57,554 nt of DNA. Origin: Komagataeibacter swingsii (GTDB lineage: Bacteria; Pseudomonadota; Alphaproteobacteria; Acetobacterales; Acetobacteraceae). The translations under genes and the position numbers were made by a program. Positions 26,903 to 36,293 of the stretch are shown here, piece by piece. How positions within the stretch are numbered: position 1 is the stretch's first letter; every line of letters starts with the position of its first letter. The stretch spans positions 1 to 57,554 of the forward strand of contig NZ_NKUB01000017.1 of assembly GCF_003207895.1 (NCBI RefSeq), given 5' to 3'. A model generated the notes under the pieces. That model was not told the origin of the DNA. It did not search any database and saw only the letters and a program-made list of their open reading frames with translations.

Positions 26903-27097
26903 ATGGCTTACAAAATCATTACATCGCAGTGCACGGTATGCGGGGCATGCGAATTCGAATGCCCGAACGCCGCCATCCGGCTCAAGAATGATCTGTACGT
27001 AATTGATCCCAAGAAGTGTACGGAATGCGAGGGGCACTTTGATGCGCCACAATGCGCTGAAGTCTGCCCCGTTCCCAATACCTGCGTTCCGGCATAA
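26903..27097 (+). CDS. fdxN: FdxN-type 2[4Fe-4S] ferredoxin
   Basis: 64 aa. Two cluster-binding groups: [12 protein letters not shown] near the start, and [18 protein letters not shown] in the second half with the enlarged spacing typical of nif-linked ferredoxins. Directly downstream of nifB (39 bases). FdxN-type ferredoxins supply electrons to NifB or nitrogenase. Confidence 0.94.
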   Translation: MAYKIITSQCTVCGACEFECPNAAIRLKNDLYVIDPKKCTECEGHFDAPQCAEVCPVPNTCVPA

Positions 27098-27116
27098 ACG
27101 GCTTCGGGGCGGTTGC

Positions 27117-27935
27117 ATGAGCCAGAAAAAGCCAGAGCGCGACGCGCCCGCCCCGCCTGCCGGCTTGATACATGAAGCGGTTGACTGGCAGGGGCAACAG
27201 GTGCGGTGTCGGGATTGCCGGCACGAACCGATGCATCGGGACGGCAGATGCCAGCGCGGACGTAGTTGCGTACGGGATCGTCGCGCTCGCCGGGTGGATA
27301 GGTTTTTTACCCAGAACCCGTCCATGGCGGACGAATATCTCGATCACCCATACGATGAAGTCCGTGCGATCGCTGTGCGATATTGTACCATATTCCGCTT
27401 GCCGCCGCTGCTGGCTGACCCAGAACCGGAGGTCAGGGTGGGGGCCGTGCTCCGGTTGCCAATCCGGCGTATCCTTCCCCTGGCGGCTGATCCTGACCGG
27501 CGCGTACGGGTTTCCGTGGCCAGTCGGCTTGAAGGAAATGAACTGCTCCGGCTACTGGCCGATCCGGATGCGCTGGTCCGCCTTATGGTGATCAGGCGGC
27601 TTGAGCCGGACATGCTGGTGCTGGCGGTCCAGGATCAGGATGCGGATATACGGCGCTGGGTCGCGCGCCGTATTGCGCCTGCGTATCTGTACTTGATGTT
27701 GTCGGATACAGAACCGACGGTACGACAGATTTTGGCTACGCGGTTGCCAGTGGCGTTATTGCCCGTCATGGCGACGGACGATGACGTGCGTGTCCGGTTT
27801 ACGGCCATTGAGCGATTGCCGGTAGCCATGTTGCATGCCCTGGCCGACGATGACGAACCGCTTGTCCGGGAACTGATCACGCGTCGTCTGGCAGAAGATG
27901 TTCGAAAGGAGAACTCCGATGGGACTGGGACGTGA
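27117..27935 (+). CDS. LRV (leucine-rich variant repeat) 4Fe-4S protein
   Basis: 272 aa from the ATG at 27117; an earlier in-frame ATG overlaps fdxN. The N-terminus has a Cys group of the form C-X2-C-X10-C-X5-C (CRDCRHEPMHRDGRC, then QRGRSC), expected to hold a 4Fe-4S cluster. The rest (about 75-260) is a series of roughly 24-residue repeats of the DPDALVRLMVIRRL type, which is the LRV superhelix first described for a nif-region protein of Azotobacter vinelandii. Its job is unknown; a scaffold or redox adaptor for NifB-stage assembly is inference. Overlaps nifZ by 17 bases. Confidence 0.9.
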   Translation: MSQKKPERDAPAPPAGLIHEAVDWQGQQVRCRDCRHEPMHRDGRCQRGRSCVRDRRARRVDRFFTQNPSMADEYLDHPYDEVRAIAVRYCTIFRLPPLLADPEPEVRVGAVLRLPIRRILPLAADPDRRVRVSVASRLEGNELLRLLADPDALVRLMVIRRLEPDMLVLAVQDQDADIRRWVARRIAPAYLYLMLSDTEPTVRQILATRLPVALLPVMATDDDVRVRFTAIERLPVAMLHALADDDEPLVRELITRRLAEDVRKENSDGTGT

Positions 27936-28197
27936 GGAAGAAGTCGAAATCCGCAGGCAGCCTGTTTTCCTGCCTGGTACCAAAGTACGGGCAACGCGAT
28001 ATGTAAAAAATGACGGCACTTTTGCGGGACGGGAAATTGGTGAAATGCTCGTTCATAAGGGAGATGTCGGCTATGTCCGTGATATTGGTGTCTTTTTGCA
28101 GCGCTATTACATCTATGCCGTGGAATTTGTCGAACGTGGTACTGTTGTCGGCATGCGTGCACGCGAACTCAATCTGGAAGCAGAGGCATTAAAATGA
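27919..28197 (+). CDS. nifZ: NifZ
   Basis: 92 aa. ATG at 27919 has GGAG seven bases upstream within the end of the LRV gene. Family pattern PVFLPGTKVRATRYVKNDGT, GDVGYVRDIGVFLQRYYIY and VEFVERGTVVGMRARELN. NifZ helps mature the P-cluster of NifDK in Azotobacter. Overlaps nifT by four bases (ATGA). Confidence 0.95.
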   Translation: MGLGREEEVEIRRQPVFLPGTKVRATRYVKNDGTFAGREIGEMLVHKGDVGYVRDIGVFLQRYYIYAVEFVERGTVVGMRARELNLEAEALK

Positions 28198-28409
28198 AGA
28201 TCATGCTGCGACGGGACGCACGCGGCCTGTCGGTTTACGTGCCGCGCAAGGATCTGGAAGAGCCGGTTATTGCCCAGCAGCATGATGCGCTGTGGGGTGG
28301 ATGGGTAAAGCTCAAGAATGGGTGGGTACTTGAGTTACCTGTTATGGACGCCCAGACCCAACTGCCCATTACGGTCAATGCTCGTAAGCTTGAAGGAGAG
28401 GGTTCATGA
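28194..28409 (+). CDS. nifT: NifT (FixU)
   Basis: 71 aa, usual size. MKIMLRRDARGLSVYVPRKD followed by LEEPV and WGGWVKLKNGWVLELP is the NifT signature. Role unclear in all species studied; dispensable in several. Its stop overlaps the ATG of the SIR2-like gene by four bases. Confidence 0.95.
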   Translation: MKIMLRRDARGLSVYVPRKDLEEPVIAQQHDALWGGWVKLKNGWVLELPVMDAQTQLPITVNARKLEGEGS

Positions 28410-29248
28410 CGGATGTTATGAATGAAATAAGCGCAGGATTACATGCGCGGCGTCTGATTCCCTATCTGGGTACTGGCGTAAGTGCCCTTGCGCAGAATAC
28501 GGTTGTTCCCGCAAGCCCGACCGAACTCGCCGCTTTCTTGGGGCGACAGGTTGCCCTGCCCAAGCGGGCCCGCGGCAATCCATGGGCAGCGGCACAATAT
28601 ATTGAAAGCCACCGCCATCGTTCCACCCTGACTGCGTTGATGGATCGTGCATATGCCGAGCCTGTAAAACCTGTAGAACTGCATGAAATATTGGCGGCCT
28701 ATGCACCACCGATGATTATTGACACCTGGTATGATGGTGCGATGCGGGCTGCGCTGGAAACCTGCCTGGCTGCTGGCGAATGGGGAGAAATACAGGGGAT
28801 TCCACGTGCAGGAATTGGTGAATTCCAGTGGTATCGCGCCTATGGGGCCAGTGGAAAGGAAGTGCCGGTTGAAAATGCGGCGCAGTGGAGAACGATTCTG
28901 TACAAACCTCATGGATCGGTTACGCCAGCCCGCAATTACCTGGTTGCTGATTCTGATTATGTCGAGATCCTGACGGAGATTGATATCCAGACGCCCATTC
29001 CGGAAATGATCAGGTCCCGGCGGTCAGAATGTGGTTTTTTGTTTCTGGGATGTCGGTTTGACGACCAGATGTTGCGGATTTACGCACGACAGATCATGAA
29101 ACGGTCAGCAGGACCATATTATGCTGTCATGGAACCTGAAATCATGACGCGCAATGAAATGGCATTTCTTAAACAAAATAATATCCGTCCGGTCTGCATA
29201 TCGCTACAGGACGTTACGGACTTTATTAAGGAATCTGCCAATAAATAA
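28406..29248 (+). CDS. SIR2-like protein in the nifB operon, active-site Asn replaced
   Basis: 280 aa. ATGA overlap with nifT makes it the last gene of the nifB unit; GGAG lies upstream in nifT. SIR2-like features in order: LIPYLGTGVSAL (residues 18-28, GAG-like NAD loop), IIDTWYDGAMRAAL (104-117), YKPHGSV (166-172, His169 at the catalytic position), and GFLFLGCRFDDQMLRIYARQ, the closing motif. In SIR2_2-type NADases the second motif is usually TTNYD with the catalytic Asn; here it is TWYD (Trp108, codon TGG). NAD hydrolysis is therefore doubtful. Could be a nucleotide-binding regulator or assembly factor; no partner effector of a phage-defence system is next to it. Confidence 0.85.
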   Translation: MTDVMNEISAGLHARRLIPYLGTGVSALAQNTVVPASPTELAAFLGRQVALPKRARGNPWAAAQYIESHRHRSTLTALMDRAYAEPVKPVELHEILAAYAPPMIIDTWYDGAMRAALETCLAAGEWGEIQGIPRAGIGEFQWYRAYGASGKEVPVENAAQWRTILYKPHGSVTPARNYLVADSDYVEILTEIDIQTPIPEMIRSRRSECGFLFLGCRFDDQMLRIYARQIMKRSAGPYYAVMEPEIMTRNEMAFLKQNNIRPVCISLQDVTDFIKESANK

Positions 29249-29529
29249 CGCAATCAGTAATTTGAAAATTATTTTTGACCCATTATATTAAAAACTTGTC
29301 AGTTTCTATGAAAGCAACATAGATTATTCAATGCTACGATCGTATTGCTTTGTTTTCATGTTGCCTGCTCGGGTGCATACCGGTTGGCGACAGGTTTGGC
29401 ATGTACACATCAATACATGGTGGGTAGAAGTAATAAATATAAATCATATTAAAATATATATAGACGTAGGCAGAAAGGCAGAATTATATGAACATTAGTT
29501 AAATAACCGAAATGATATGGAGGGCGGTC
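29249..29529 (+). other. AT-rich leader before the TonB receptor
   Basis: 281 bases, clearly lower in GC than the genes on either side. No TGT-N10-ACA or -24/-12 pair found by eye, so the receptor does not look NifA-controlled. No convincing Rho-independent terminator for the nifB unit is visible. Confidence 0.45.
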
Positions 29530-31830
29530 ATGGTCCGGATGAATACGGGTATGGTATGGATGTTTTCTGCCTGCCTGGGCGCATTATTCATTCCTTCCGC
29601 ATATGCACAGGGCAAGAAGGCCCAGTCATCCGCCGCGAGGGGTGCTGGTGGCAAGGATAATGCAGTAACGTCCGTCAATGCGGAAGAAATGACAGTTATC
29701 GGCCACCATCGGATGGTGGCGGGCGCGGCGGCCAACTATAACAAGAAGACCGCGAACCTTGGCCCGCTGGGCACGCGCCGCACGCTTGATGCGCCCATGT
29801 CGATCATGACCGTGCCACATGACGTGATCGTCAACCAGCAGGCGCGCAACATTAATGACCTGATGCAGTACCTGCCGTCGGTCCAGTTGGAAACCCGCGC
29901 CGACCCCGGCACCAGCCGCCCGCAGTCACGCGGGTTCGAGGCGGACGTGATTTCCAACAGCCGCATTGATGGCCTGAATGCGTTTACCGTGACCCCCTAT
30001 GCGGCCGAGCAGTTCGACAATGTGCAGGTGCTCAACGGCCTTGCCGGTGCGCTGTATGGCCCCCAGAACCCGGCCGGCACGTTTGAATATGGCCTGAAGC
30101 GCCCGACGGATGAGCGCATCAACCGCCTTGTGGTCGGCGTGGATTCCATCGGCACGCTCATGGAAAATGTCGATTCATCGGGCCGCCTTGGCAAGAACGG
30201 ATGGTTTGGCTATCGCATCAACCTGCTGCACGGTGACGGCACGACCTATGTGCAGGACAGCTGGGTGCGACGTAATATGGTCAGTGCTGATTTCGACATC
30301 CATTTCGACCGCGATACGGTTCTTGAACTCGATGCCAGCCATTACACGTATGATGAACGCGGCATGCCCGCGGGTGTCAATCTCAACAACATGCAGTTGC
30401 CCGAAGCCCCCGACCTGAGCAGGCCGCACATGGGGCAGGATTATGCGGGCTACAACTCTGAGAACAACGTCTTCCTCGCCAAGCTCAAGCATCGGATCAA
30501 TGATGACTGGAGCTTCGTGATCGGGGGCCTATATCAGGATTCAGGCCGTCAGGTGTTTGAATCCGCCGATACGCTGATCAACAACCAGGGTGGTTACAAA
30601 CAGACCATTTCCGCCGCCACTACGGTCAATGATTTCAAGGTTGGCAGCAACATGGCCTATATCAACGGCCATGTGCATACCGGGTTCATCAGGCATGATC
30701 TTGTGATTGGCACCAACGGCTACATGGCGGGGGGCTACAATCCCCTGAGCGGGCAGAGCTATACCGCCGTTGCCTCGGCATCGCTGTATGATCCGGCCGT
30801 GGCGCCCAATGGTCCGCAGCCCTATTACAGGGGGAATTACGAATCCCAGTACGTGCGTTACCAGTCCATGATCCTGGGGGACACGGTGCATTTCAATCGC
30901 CATTGGTCGGCCATGGGCACGCTGGCGTGGAGCTGGCTGGATCAGGACAGTACCGGGACGGTGACGGAAGAAGCTGCGACAAAGCAGACGGTGAACGGCT
31001 ATGTTGTCTCGACCACCCACCTGGGCAAGGGAAAGACCACGAACGCGCGGGCCGATGCCGCCTTCAGCCCCATGGCCAGCCTGATCTACAAACCGGCTGA
31101 CAACCAGACGGCCTACTTCACCTATGGCCGTTCCCTGCAGGCCGGCACGTCGGTTACGGCTGGTGCGGTGAACGACAACCAGTTCACGTCGCCCGTGCGA
31201 AGTGAGGAGTTTGAAGTCGGTTACAAATACATGTTCCGCAACATCCAGTTCAATGTGGCCGGTTTCCGTGCAACACGCAGCTATGCCTATATCGACCCGA
31301 CATCGCACGTTTACGGTAATTTCGGTACGCAGCGGAATTATGGCGTGGAATTCCAGGCCATGGGCCATATCACGCCGTGTCTTGCCGTTATCGGCGGCAT
31401 GACATGGATCGATGCGGAAGTGCTGAATACAGGCAATGTCAGGACATCCAACAAGGAAGCCGTGGGCGTCGCGCCACTGCAGGCCAATGTGCTGTTGGAT
31501 TATCGTATTCCGTTTTCGCAGGGGTTCGCGCTGAATGGCCTGGCGGTCAACGCCAACGTCCATTACACGGGCCGCCGTGCGGCGGATGTGTACAATTCGA
31601 CCTATGCTGGGTCCTATGTCACGCTGGACATGGGCGCTCGCTTTCCGTTCCGTGCGGCCCGGCATCCGTGGATGGCCCGTTTCGGCGTGACCAATGTTGC
31701 GAACGAACGGTACTGGTCATCCGTCTATAACGGCACCGCCGCGGGCACGGCTGTAACGGCGGCGGGCACCAGTGCAGCCTATGCCGGCCTGCCGCGCGCC
31801 TATCACTTCACGCTTGAGGCCGACTTCTGA
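29530..31830 (+). CDS. TonB-dependent receptor inside the nif island
   Basis: 766 aa from the ATG at 29530, with GGAGG seven bases upstream; a weaker ATG lies at 29512. Signal peptide to about SAYAQG (residue 28). Plug domain: DAPMSIMTVPHDVIVNQQAR, NDLMQYLPSVQLE, RPQSRGFEADVISNSRIDG and VLNGLAGALYGPQNPAGTF, typical of siderophore-type receptors. Barrel ends in YHFTLEADF with terminal Phe. It has its own AT-rich leader and a strong terminator (31938), so it is a separate unit between nifB and nifH operons. Iron or metal-chelate (possibly molybdenum) uptake for nitrogenase is an inference from location. Confidence 0.92.
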   Translation: MVRMNTGMVWMFSACLGALFIPSAYAQGKKAQSSAARGAGGKDNAVTSVNAEEMTVIGHHRMVAGAAANYNKKTANLGPLGTRRTLDAPMSIMTVPHDVIVNQQARNINDLMQYLPSVQLETRADPGTSRPQSRGFEADVISNSRIDGLNAFTVTPYAAEQFDNVQVLNGLAGALYGPQNPAGTFEYGLKRPTDERINRLVVGVDSIGTLMENVDSSGRLGKNGWFGYRINLLHGDGTTYVQDSWVRRNMVSADFDIHFDRDTVLELDASHYTYDERGMPAGVNLNNMQLPEAPDLSRPHMGQDYAGYNSENNVFLAKLKHRINDDWSFVIGGLYQDSGRQVFESADTLINNQGGYKQTISAATTVNDFKVGSNMAYINGHVHTGFIRHDLVIGTNGYMAGGYNPLSGQSYTAVASASLYDPAVAPNGPQPYYRGNYESQYVRYQSMILGDTVHFNRHWSAMGTLAWSWLDQDSTGTVTEEAATKQTVNGYVVSTTHLGKGKTTNARADAAFSPMASLIYKPADNQTAYFTYGRSLQAGTSVTAGAVNDNQFTSPVRSEEFEVGYKYMFRNIQFNVAGFRATRSYAYIDPTSHVYGNFGTQRNYGVEFQAMGHITPCLAVIGGMTWIDAEVLNTGNVRTSNKEAVGVAPLQANVLLDYRIPFSQGFALNGLAVNANVHYTGRRAADVYNSTYAGSYVTLDMGARFPFRAARHPWMARFGVTNVANERYWSSVYNGTAAGTAVTAAGTSAAYAGLPRAYHFTLEADF

Positions 31831-31937
31831 GTTACGCGGCTGAACGCTGGGCATGACGCGGATTGGCTGGATCGTACCTGGGTTTTATTGCCGGGCATGA
31901 TGTAAAAATTGTTCTGTATCATAATGAATGTCGATGT

Positions 31938-31973
31938 CCGTTGCACATGTAGTATGCGCAACGGTTTTTTTTT
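31938..31973 (+). terminator. Rho-independent terminator of the TonB receptor gene
   Basis: CCGTTGC (31938-31944), 13-base loop, GCAACGG (31958-31964), then nine T (31965-31973). Insulates nifH from the receptor transcript. Confidence 0.85.
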
Positions 31974-32008
31974 ACATGGCCCGAAAAGGAAAATCGCGTT
32001 GTCGCATT

Positions 32009-33065
<1,057 letters not shown>

Positions 33066-33073
33066 TTGCATGC

Positions 33074-33100
33074 ATGTCCGGCGTGGAAACCGCCGGACAT
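33074..33100 (+). other. RNA hairpin between nifH and nifD
   Basis: ATGTCCGGCG (33074-33083) and CGCCGGACAT (33091-33100) form a perfect 10-bp stem with a 7-base loop nine bases after the nifH stop. The following bases are TGTTTCCC, not a U tract, so this is more likely a 3'-end stabiliser or processing site than a full terminator. Confidence 0.8.
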
Positions 33101-33131
33101 TGTTTCCCGCTTCCACGAAGGGGACTGGAAA

Positions 33132-34631
33132 ATGAGTCTGGACAAAGAGAATGTTAATGAAAGCGAGTTCCACGCCCGCCTGATCGCGGAAGTGCTGGAA
33201 GCGTACCCGGACAAGGCCAAGAAGCGGCGCCAGAAACATCTGGGTGTCGCCAAGGCCCCAACCGCGGAAGAAGAGGCTGATTCAGTCGATGGCGAAGTGC
33301 TGAGCGACTGTGCGGTCAAGTCCAATGTAAAATCAATCCCGGGTGTCATGACCATTCGGGGATGTGCCTATGCCGGGTCAAAGGGCGTCGTCTGGGGGCC
33401 GGTGAAGGACATGGTGCATATCAGCCATGGGCCGGTCGGCTGCGGGCAGTATTCATGGTCGCAGCGGCGTAATTATTACATTGGCAATACGGGCGTTGAT
33501 ACGTTTGTCACCATGCAGTTCACGTCCGATTTCCAGGAAAAGGACATCGTGTTCGGTGGCGACAAGAAGCTGGAAAAGATCATTGATGAAATTGACCTGC
33601 TTTTCCCGCTGGCCAAGGGGATTTCAGTCCAGTCGGAATGCCCGATCGGGCTGATTGGTGACGATATCGAGGCCGTATCACGCAAGAAGAAGAAAGAAAT
33701 CGGCAAAACGATCGTGCCGGTCCGCTGCGAAGGTTTCCGGGGCGTTTCACAGTCACTGGGTCATCATATCGCGAATGATGCAATCCGGGACTGGGTGTTC
33801 GATAAAAATGATGCCCAGGAGGCATTCGAAACCACGCCATATGATGTGAATGTCATCGGCGACTACAATATCGGTGGAGATGCATGGTCCTCGCGTATCC
33901 TGCTGGAGGAAATGGGCCTGCGCGTGGTTGGCAACTGGTCGGGCGATGCGACGCTGGCGGAAATGGAACGGGCGCCGAAGGCAAAGCTCAACCTGATCCA
34001 TTGCTATCGTTCCATGAACTATATCTGTCGCCATATGGAAGAAAAATACGGTATTCCCTGGGTGGAATACAATTTTTTTGGTCCTTCGCAGATCGCGGCT
34101 TCCCTTCGCAAGATTGCGGCGCTGTTCGATGACACGATCAAGGAGGGCGCTGAACGGGTTATTGCCAAGTACCAGCCTCTGGTTGATGCGGTACTGGAGA
34201 AATTTCGCCCGCGTCTGGCTGGCAAAAAGGTCATGCTGTATGTTGGTGGGCTGCGTCCGCGCCATGTCGTCAATGCGTATAATGACCTGGGCATGGAAAT
34301 TACCGGCACGGGTTACGAATTCGGCCATAATGACGACTACCAGCGCACCGGTCATTACGTAAAGGAAGGTACGCTGATCTATGATGACGTGACCGGATAT
34401 GAACTGGAAAAATTCATTGAAGGCATGCGCCCCGATCTGGTGGGGTCCGGCATCAAGGAAAAATACCCCGTTCAGAAAATGGGCATACCGTTCCGCCAGA
34501 TGCATTCGTGGGATTATTCAGGCCCGTATCATGGTTACGACGGGTTCGCCATCTTTGCGCGGGACATGGACCTGGCGATCAACAACCCGGTCTGGAGCCT
34601 GTTCAAGGCGCCCTGGAAAAAAGCCGCCTGA
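33132..34631 (+). CDS. nifD: Nitrogenase MoFe protein alpha chain
   Basis: 499 aa. P-cluster ligands: Cys78 ([12 protein letters not shown]), Cys104 ([11 protein letters not shown]), Cys170 ([12 protein letters not shown]). FeMo-co ligands: Cys291 ([10 protein letters not shown]) and the His in [13 protein letters not shown] near residue 458. All are in place, so a molybdenum nitrogenase, not VnfD or AnfD. Start at 33132 is the first ATG that gives the usual N-terminus. Forms the alpha2beta2 MoFe protein with NifK. Confidence 0.99.
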   Translation: MSLDKENVNESEFHARLIAEVLEAYPDKAKKRRQKHLGVAKAPTAEEEADSVDGEVLSDCAVKSNVKSIPGVMTIRGCAYAGSKGVVWGPVKDMVHISHGPVGCGQYSWSQRRNYYIGNTGVDTFVTMQFTSDFQEKDIVFGGDKKLEKIIDEIDLLFPLAKGISVQSECPIGLIGDDIEAVSRKKKKEIGKTIVPVRCEGFRGVSQSLGHHIANDAIRDWVFDKNDAQEAFETTPYDVNVIGDYNIGGDAWSSRILLEEMGLRVVGNWSGDATLAEMERAPKAKLNLIHCYRSMNYICRHMEEKYGIPWVEYNFFGPSQIAASLRKIAALFDDTIKEGAERVIAKYQPLVDAVLEKFRPRLAGKKVMLYVGGLRPRHVVNAYNDLGMEITGTGYEFGHNDDYQRTGHYVKEGTLIYDDVTGYELEKFIEGMRPDLVGSGIKEKYPVQKMGIPFRQMHSWDYSGPYHGYDGFAIFARDMDLAINNPVWSLFKAPWKKAA

Positions 34632-34643
34632 GGCCAAGAAGCG

Positions 34644-34671
34644 GCCCGCGTGCCGTATGGCGCACGCGGGC
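34644..34671 (+). other. RNA hairpin between nifD and nifK
   Basis: GCCCGCGTGC (34644-34653) pairs exactly with GCACGCGGGC (34662-34671) across an 8-base loop, 13 bases after the nifD stop. It is followed by ATGTAAAAGG, with no U run. It ends about 22 bases before the nifK start. Confidence 0.8.
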
Positions 34672-34693
34672 ATGTAAAAGGATTCCAATTACC

Positions 34694-36229
34694 ATGCCTC
34701 AAAATGTTGACAAGATCCTCGACCACGCGCCCCTGTTCCGGGAGCCGGAATACCGGGAAATGCTGGCCGAAAAGGCAAAGCTGGAGAACATGCCTCCGGC
34801 CGAGAAAGTGACTGAAATCGCGGACTGGACCAAAAGCTGGGATTACCGCGAGAAAAACTTCGCGCGTACATCCCTTACGGTCAATCCCGCCAAGGCATGC
34901 CAGCCGCTGGGTGCCGTATTCGTGGCGGCGGGTTTTGAACGGACCATGAGTTTCGTCCACGGTTCGCAGGGATGCGTGGCGTATTATCGCTCGCATCTGT
35001 CACGGCATTTCAAGGAACCTTCTTCCGCCGTGTCATCCTCCATGACGGAAGATGCAGCGGTATTCGGCGGCCTGAACAATATGGTGGATGGCCTGGCCAA
35101 CACCTACAAGCTGTACGATCCCAAGATGATCGCGGTCTCGACCACCTGCATGGCCGAAGTGATCGGCGATGACCTGCATGCCTTCATCCAGACGGCAAAA
35201 GGCAAGGGATCGGTACCAGAGGACTTCGATGTTCCCTTTGCGCATACGCCAGCCTTCGTTGGCAGCCATGTCACGGGCTATGACAATATGCTCAAGGGCA
35301 TTCTGGAACATTTCTGGAAAGGCAGGACCAGGGTTCCCGGTACATCCGTCAATTTCATCCCGGGCTTTGATGGTTTCGCGGTTGGCAACAATCGCGAACT
35401 CAAACGCATCCTTGGCCTGATGGGTGTTGAATACACGATCCTGTCTGATGTGGCGGACCAGTTTGACACACCCTCGGATGGTGAGTTCCGCATGTATGAC
35501 GGGGGCACCAGAATCGAGGCGGCACGGGACGCGGTGAATGCGGCCGCAACAATTTCGCTTCAGGAATACTGTTCCCCCAAAACACTGGAATACTGCGCGA
35601 CATTCGGCCAGGAGACGGCGGCGCTGCATTACCCGATGGGTGTTGGTGGCACGGATGAACTGCTTCAGACAATCTCGGAACTGTCTGGCCGGCCCATACC
35701 ACATGAACTGGAAATGGAGCGGGGACGCCTGATTGACGCCATGGCGGACAGCCAGTCGTGGCTGCATGGCAAGACGTATGCGATCTACGGTGATCCCGAC
35801 TTCGTATACGGCATGGCGCGGTTCATCATGGAAACGGGCGGGGAACCACGGCACTGTCTGGCAACCAATGGCACCAAGGCCTGGGAAGCGCAGATGCAGG
35901 CGCTCTTCGACAGCTCACCCTTCGGGGCTGGATGCAAGGCCTGGGGTGGCAAGGACCTGTGGCACATGCGTTCGCTCCTGGCGACCGAGAAGGTCGATCT
36001 GCTGATTGGCAATTCCTACGGCAAGTATCTTGAACGTGACACGGGCACGCCCCTGATCCGTCTCATGTTCCCGATTTTCGATCGCCATCATCACCATCGT
36101 TTTCCGGTATGGGGGTACCAGGGGGCGCTTCGTGTGCTCGTGACCTTGCTGGACAAGATATTCGACAAACTGGATGACGACACGATCGAGCCGGGCGTGA
36201 CCGATTATTCCTATGACCTGACACGCTGA
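34694..36229 (+). CDS. nifK: Nitrogenase MoFe protein beta chain
   Basis: 511 aa from the ATG at 34694 ([18 protein letters not shown]); the frame is open upstream into nifD but that part is not NifK-like. P-cluster cysteines lie in [27 protein letters not shown], and [12 protein letters not shown]. The C-terminal [14 protein letters not shown] segment is present. Full length, so a functional partner for NifD is expected. Confidence 0.99.
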   Translation: MPQNVDKILDHAPLFREPEYREMLAEKAKLENMPPAEKVTEIADWTKSWDYREKNFARTSLTVNPAKACQPLGAVFVAAGFERTMSFVHGSQGCVAYYRSHLSRHFKEPSSAVSSSMTEDAAVFGGLNNMVDGLANTYKLYDPKMIAVSTTCMAEVIGDDLHAFIQTAKGKGSVPEDFDVPFAHTPAFVGSHVTGYDNMLKGILEHFWKGRTRVPGTSVNFIPGFDGFAVGNNRELKRILGLMGVEYTILSDVADQFDTPSDGEFRMYDGGTRIEAARDAVNAAATISLQEYCSPKTLEYCATFGQETAALHYPMGVGGTDELLQTISELSGRPIPHELEMERGRLIDAMADSQSWLHGKTYAIYGDPDFVYGMARFIMETGGEPRHCLATNGTKAWEAQMQALFDSSPFGAGCKAWGGKDLWHMRSLLATEKVDLLIGNSYGKYLERDTGTPLIRLMFPIFDRHHHHRFPVWGYQGALRVLVTLLDKIFDKLDDDTIEPGVTDYSYDLTR

Positions 36230-36236
36230 ATTGTAT

Positions 36237-36257
36237 CGGGCGGCTGGCAGCCGCCCG
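36237..36257 (+). other. RNA hairpin between nifK and nifE
   Basis: CGGGCGGCT (36237-36245), loop GGC, AGCCGCCCG (36249-36257): a 9-bp perfect GC-rich stem, eight bases after the nifK stop and without a U tract. Third hairpin of this kind in the operon; could lower expression of the assembly genes relative to nifHDK. Confidence 0.8.
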
Positions 36258-36293
36258 CATGCGCGAAACACCGCAAAAAGGTTGGAGAGGACG

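Noticed and set aside
28406-29248. SIR2-like gene as part of a phage-defence system
   Set aside because: No TIR, Argonaute, HerA or similar partner nearby, the gene is coupled to nifT, and the catalytic Asn appears to be missing.
30541-31665. 374-codon minus-strand frame over the TonB receptor
   Set aside because: Shadow of a well-supported receptor gene; no recognisable protein features.
33074-33100. nifH-nifD hairpin as a Rho-independent terminator
   Set aside because: No U tract follows, and nifD/nifK have no promoter of their own that I can see, so full termination is unlikely.
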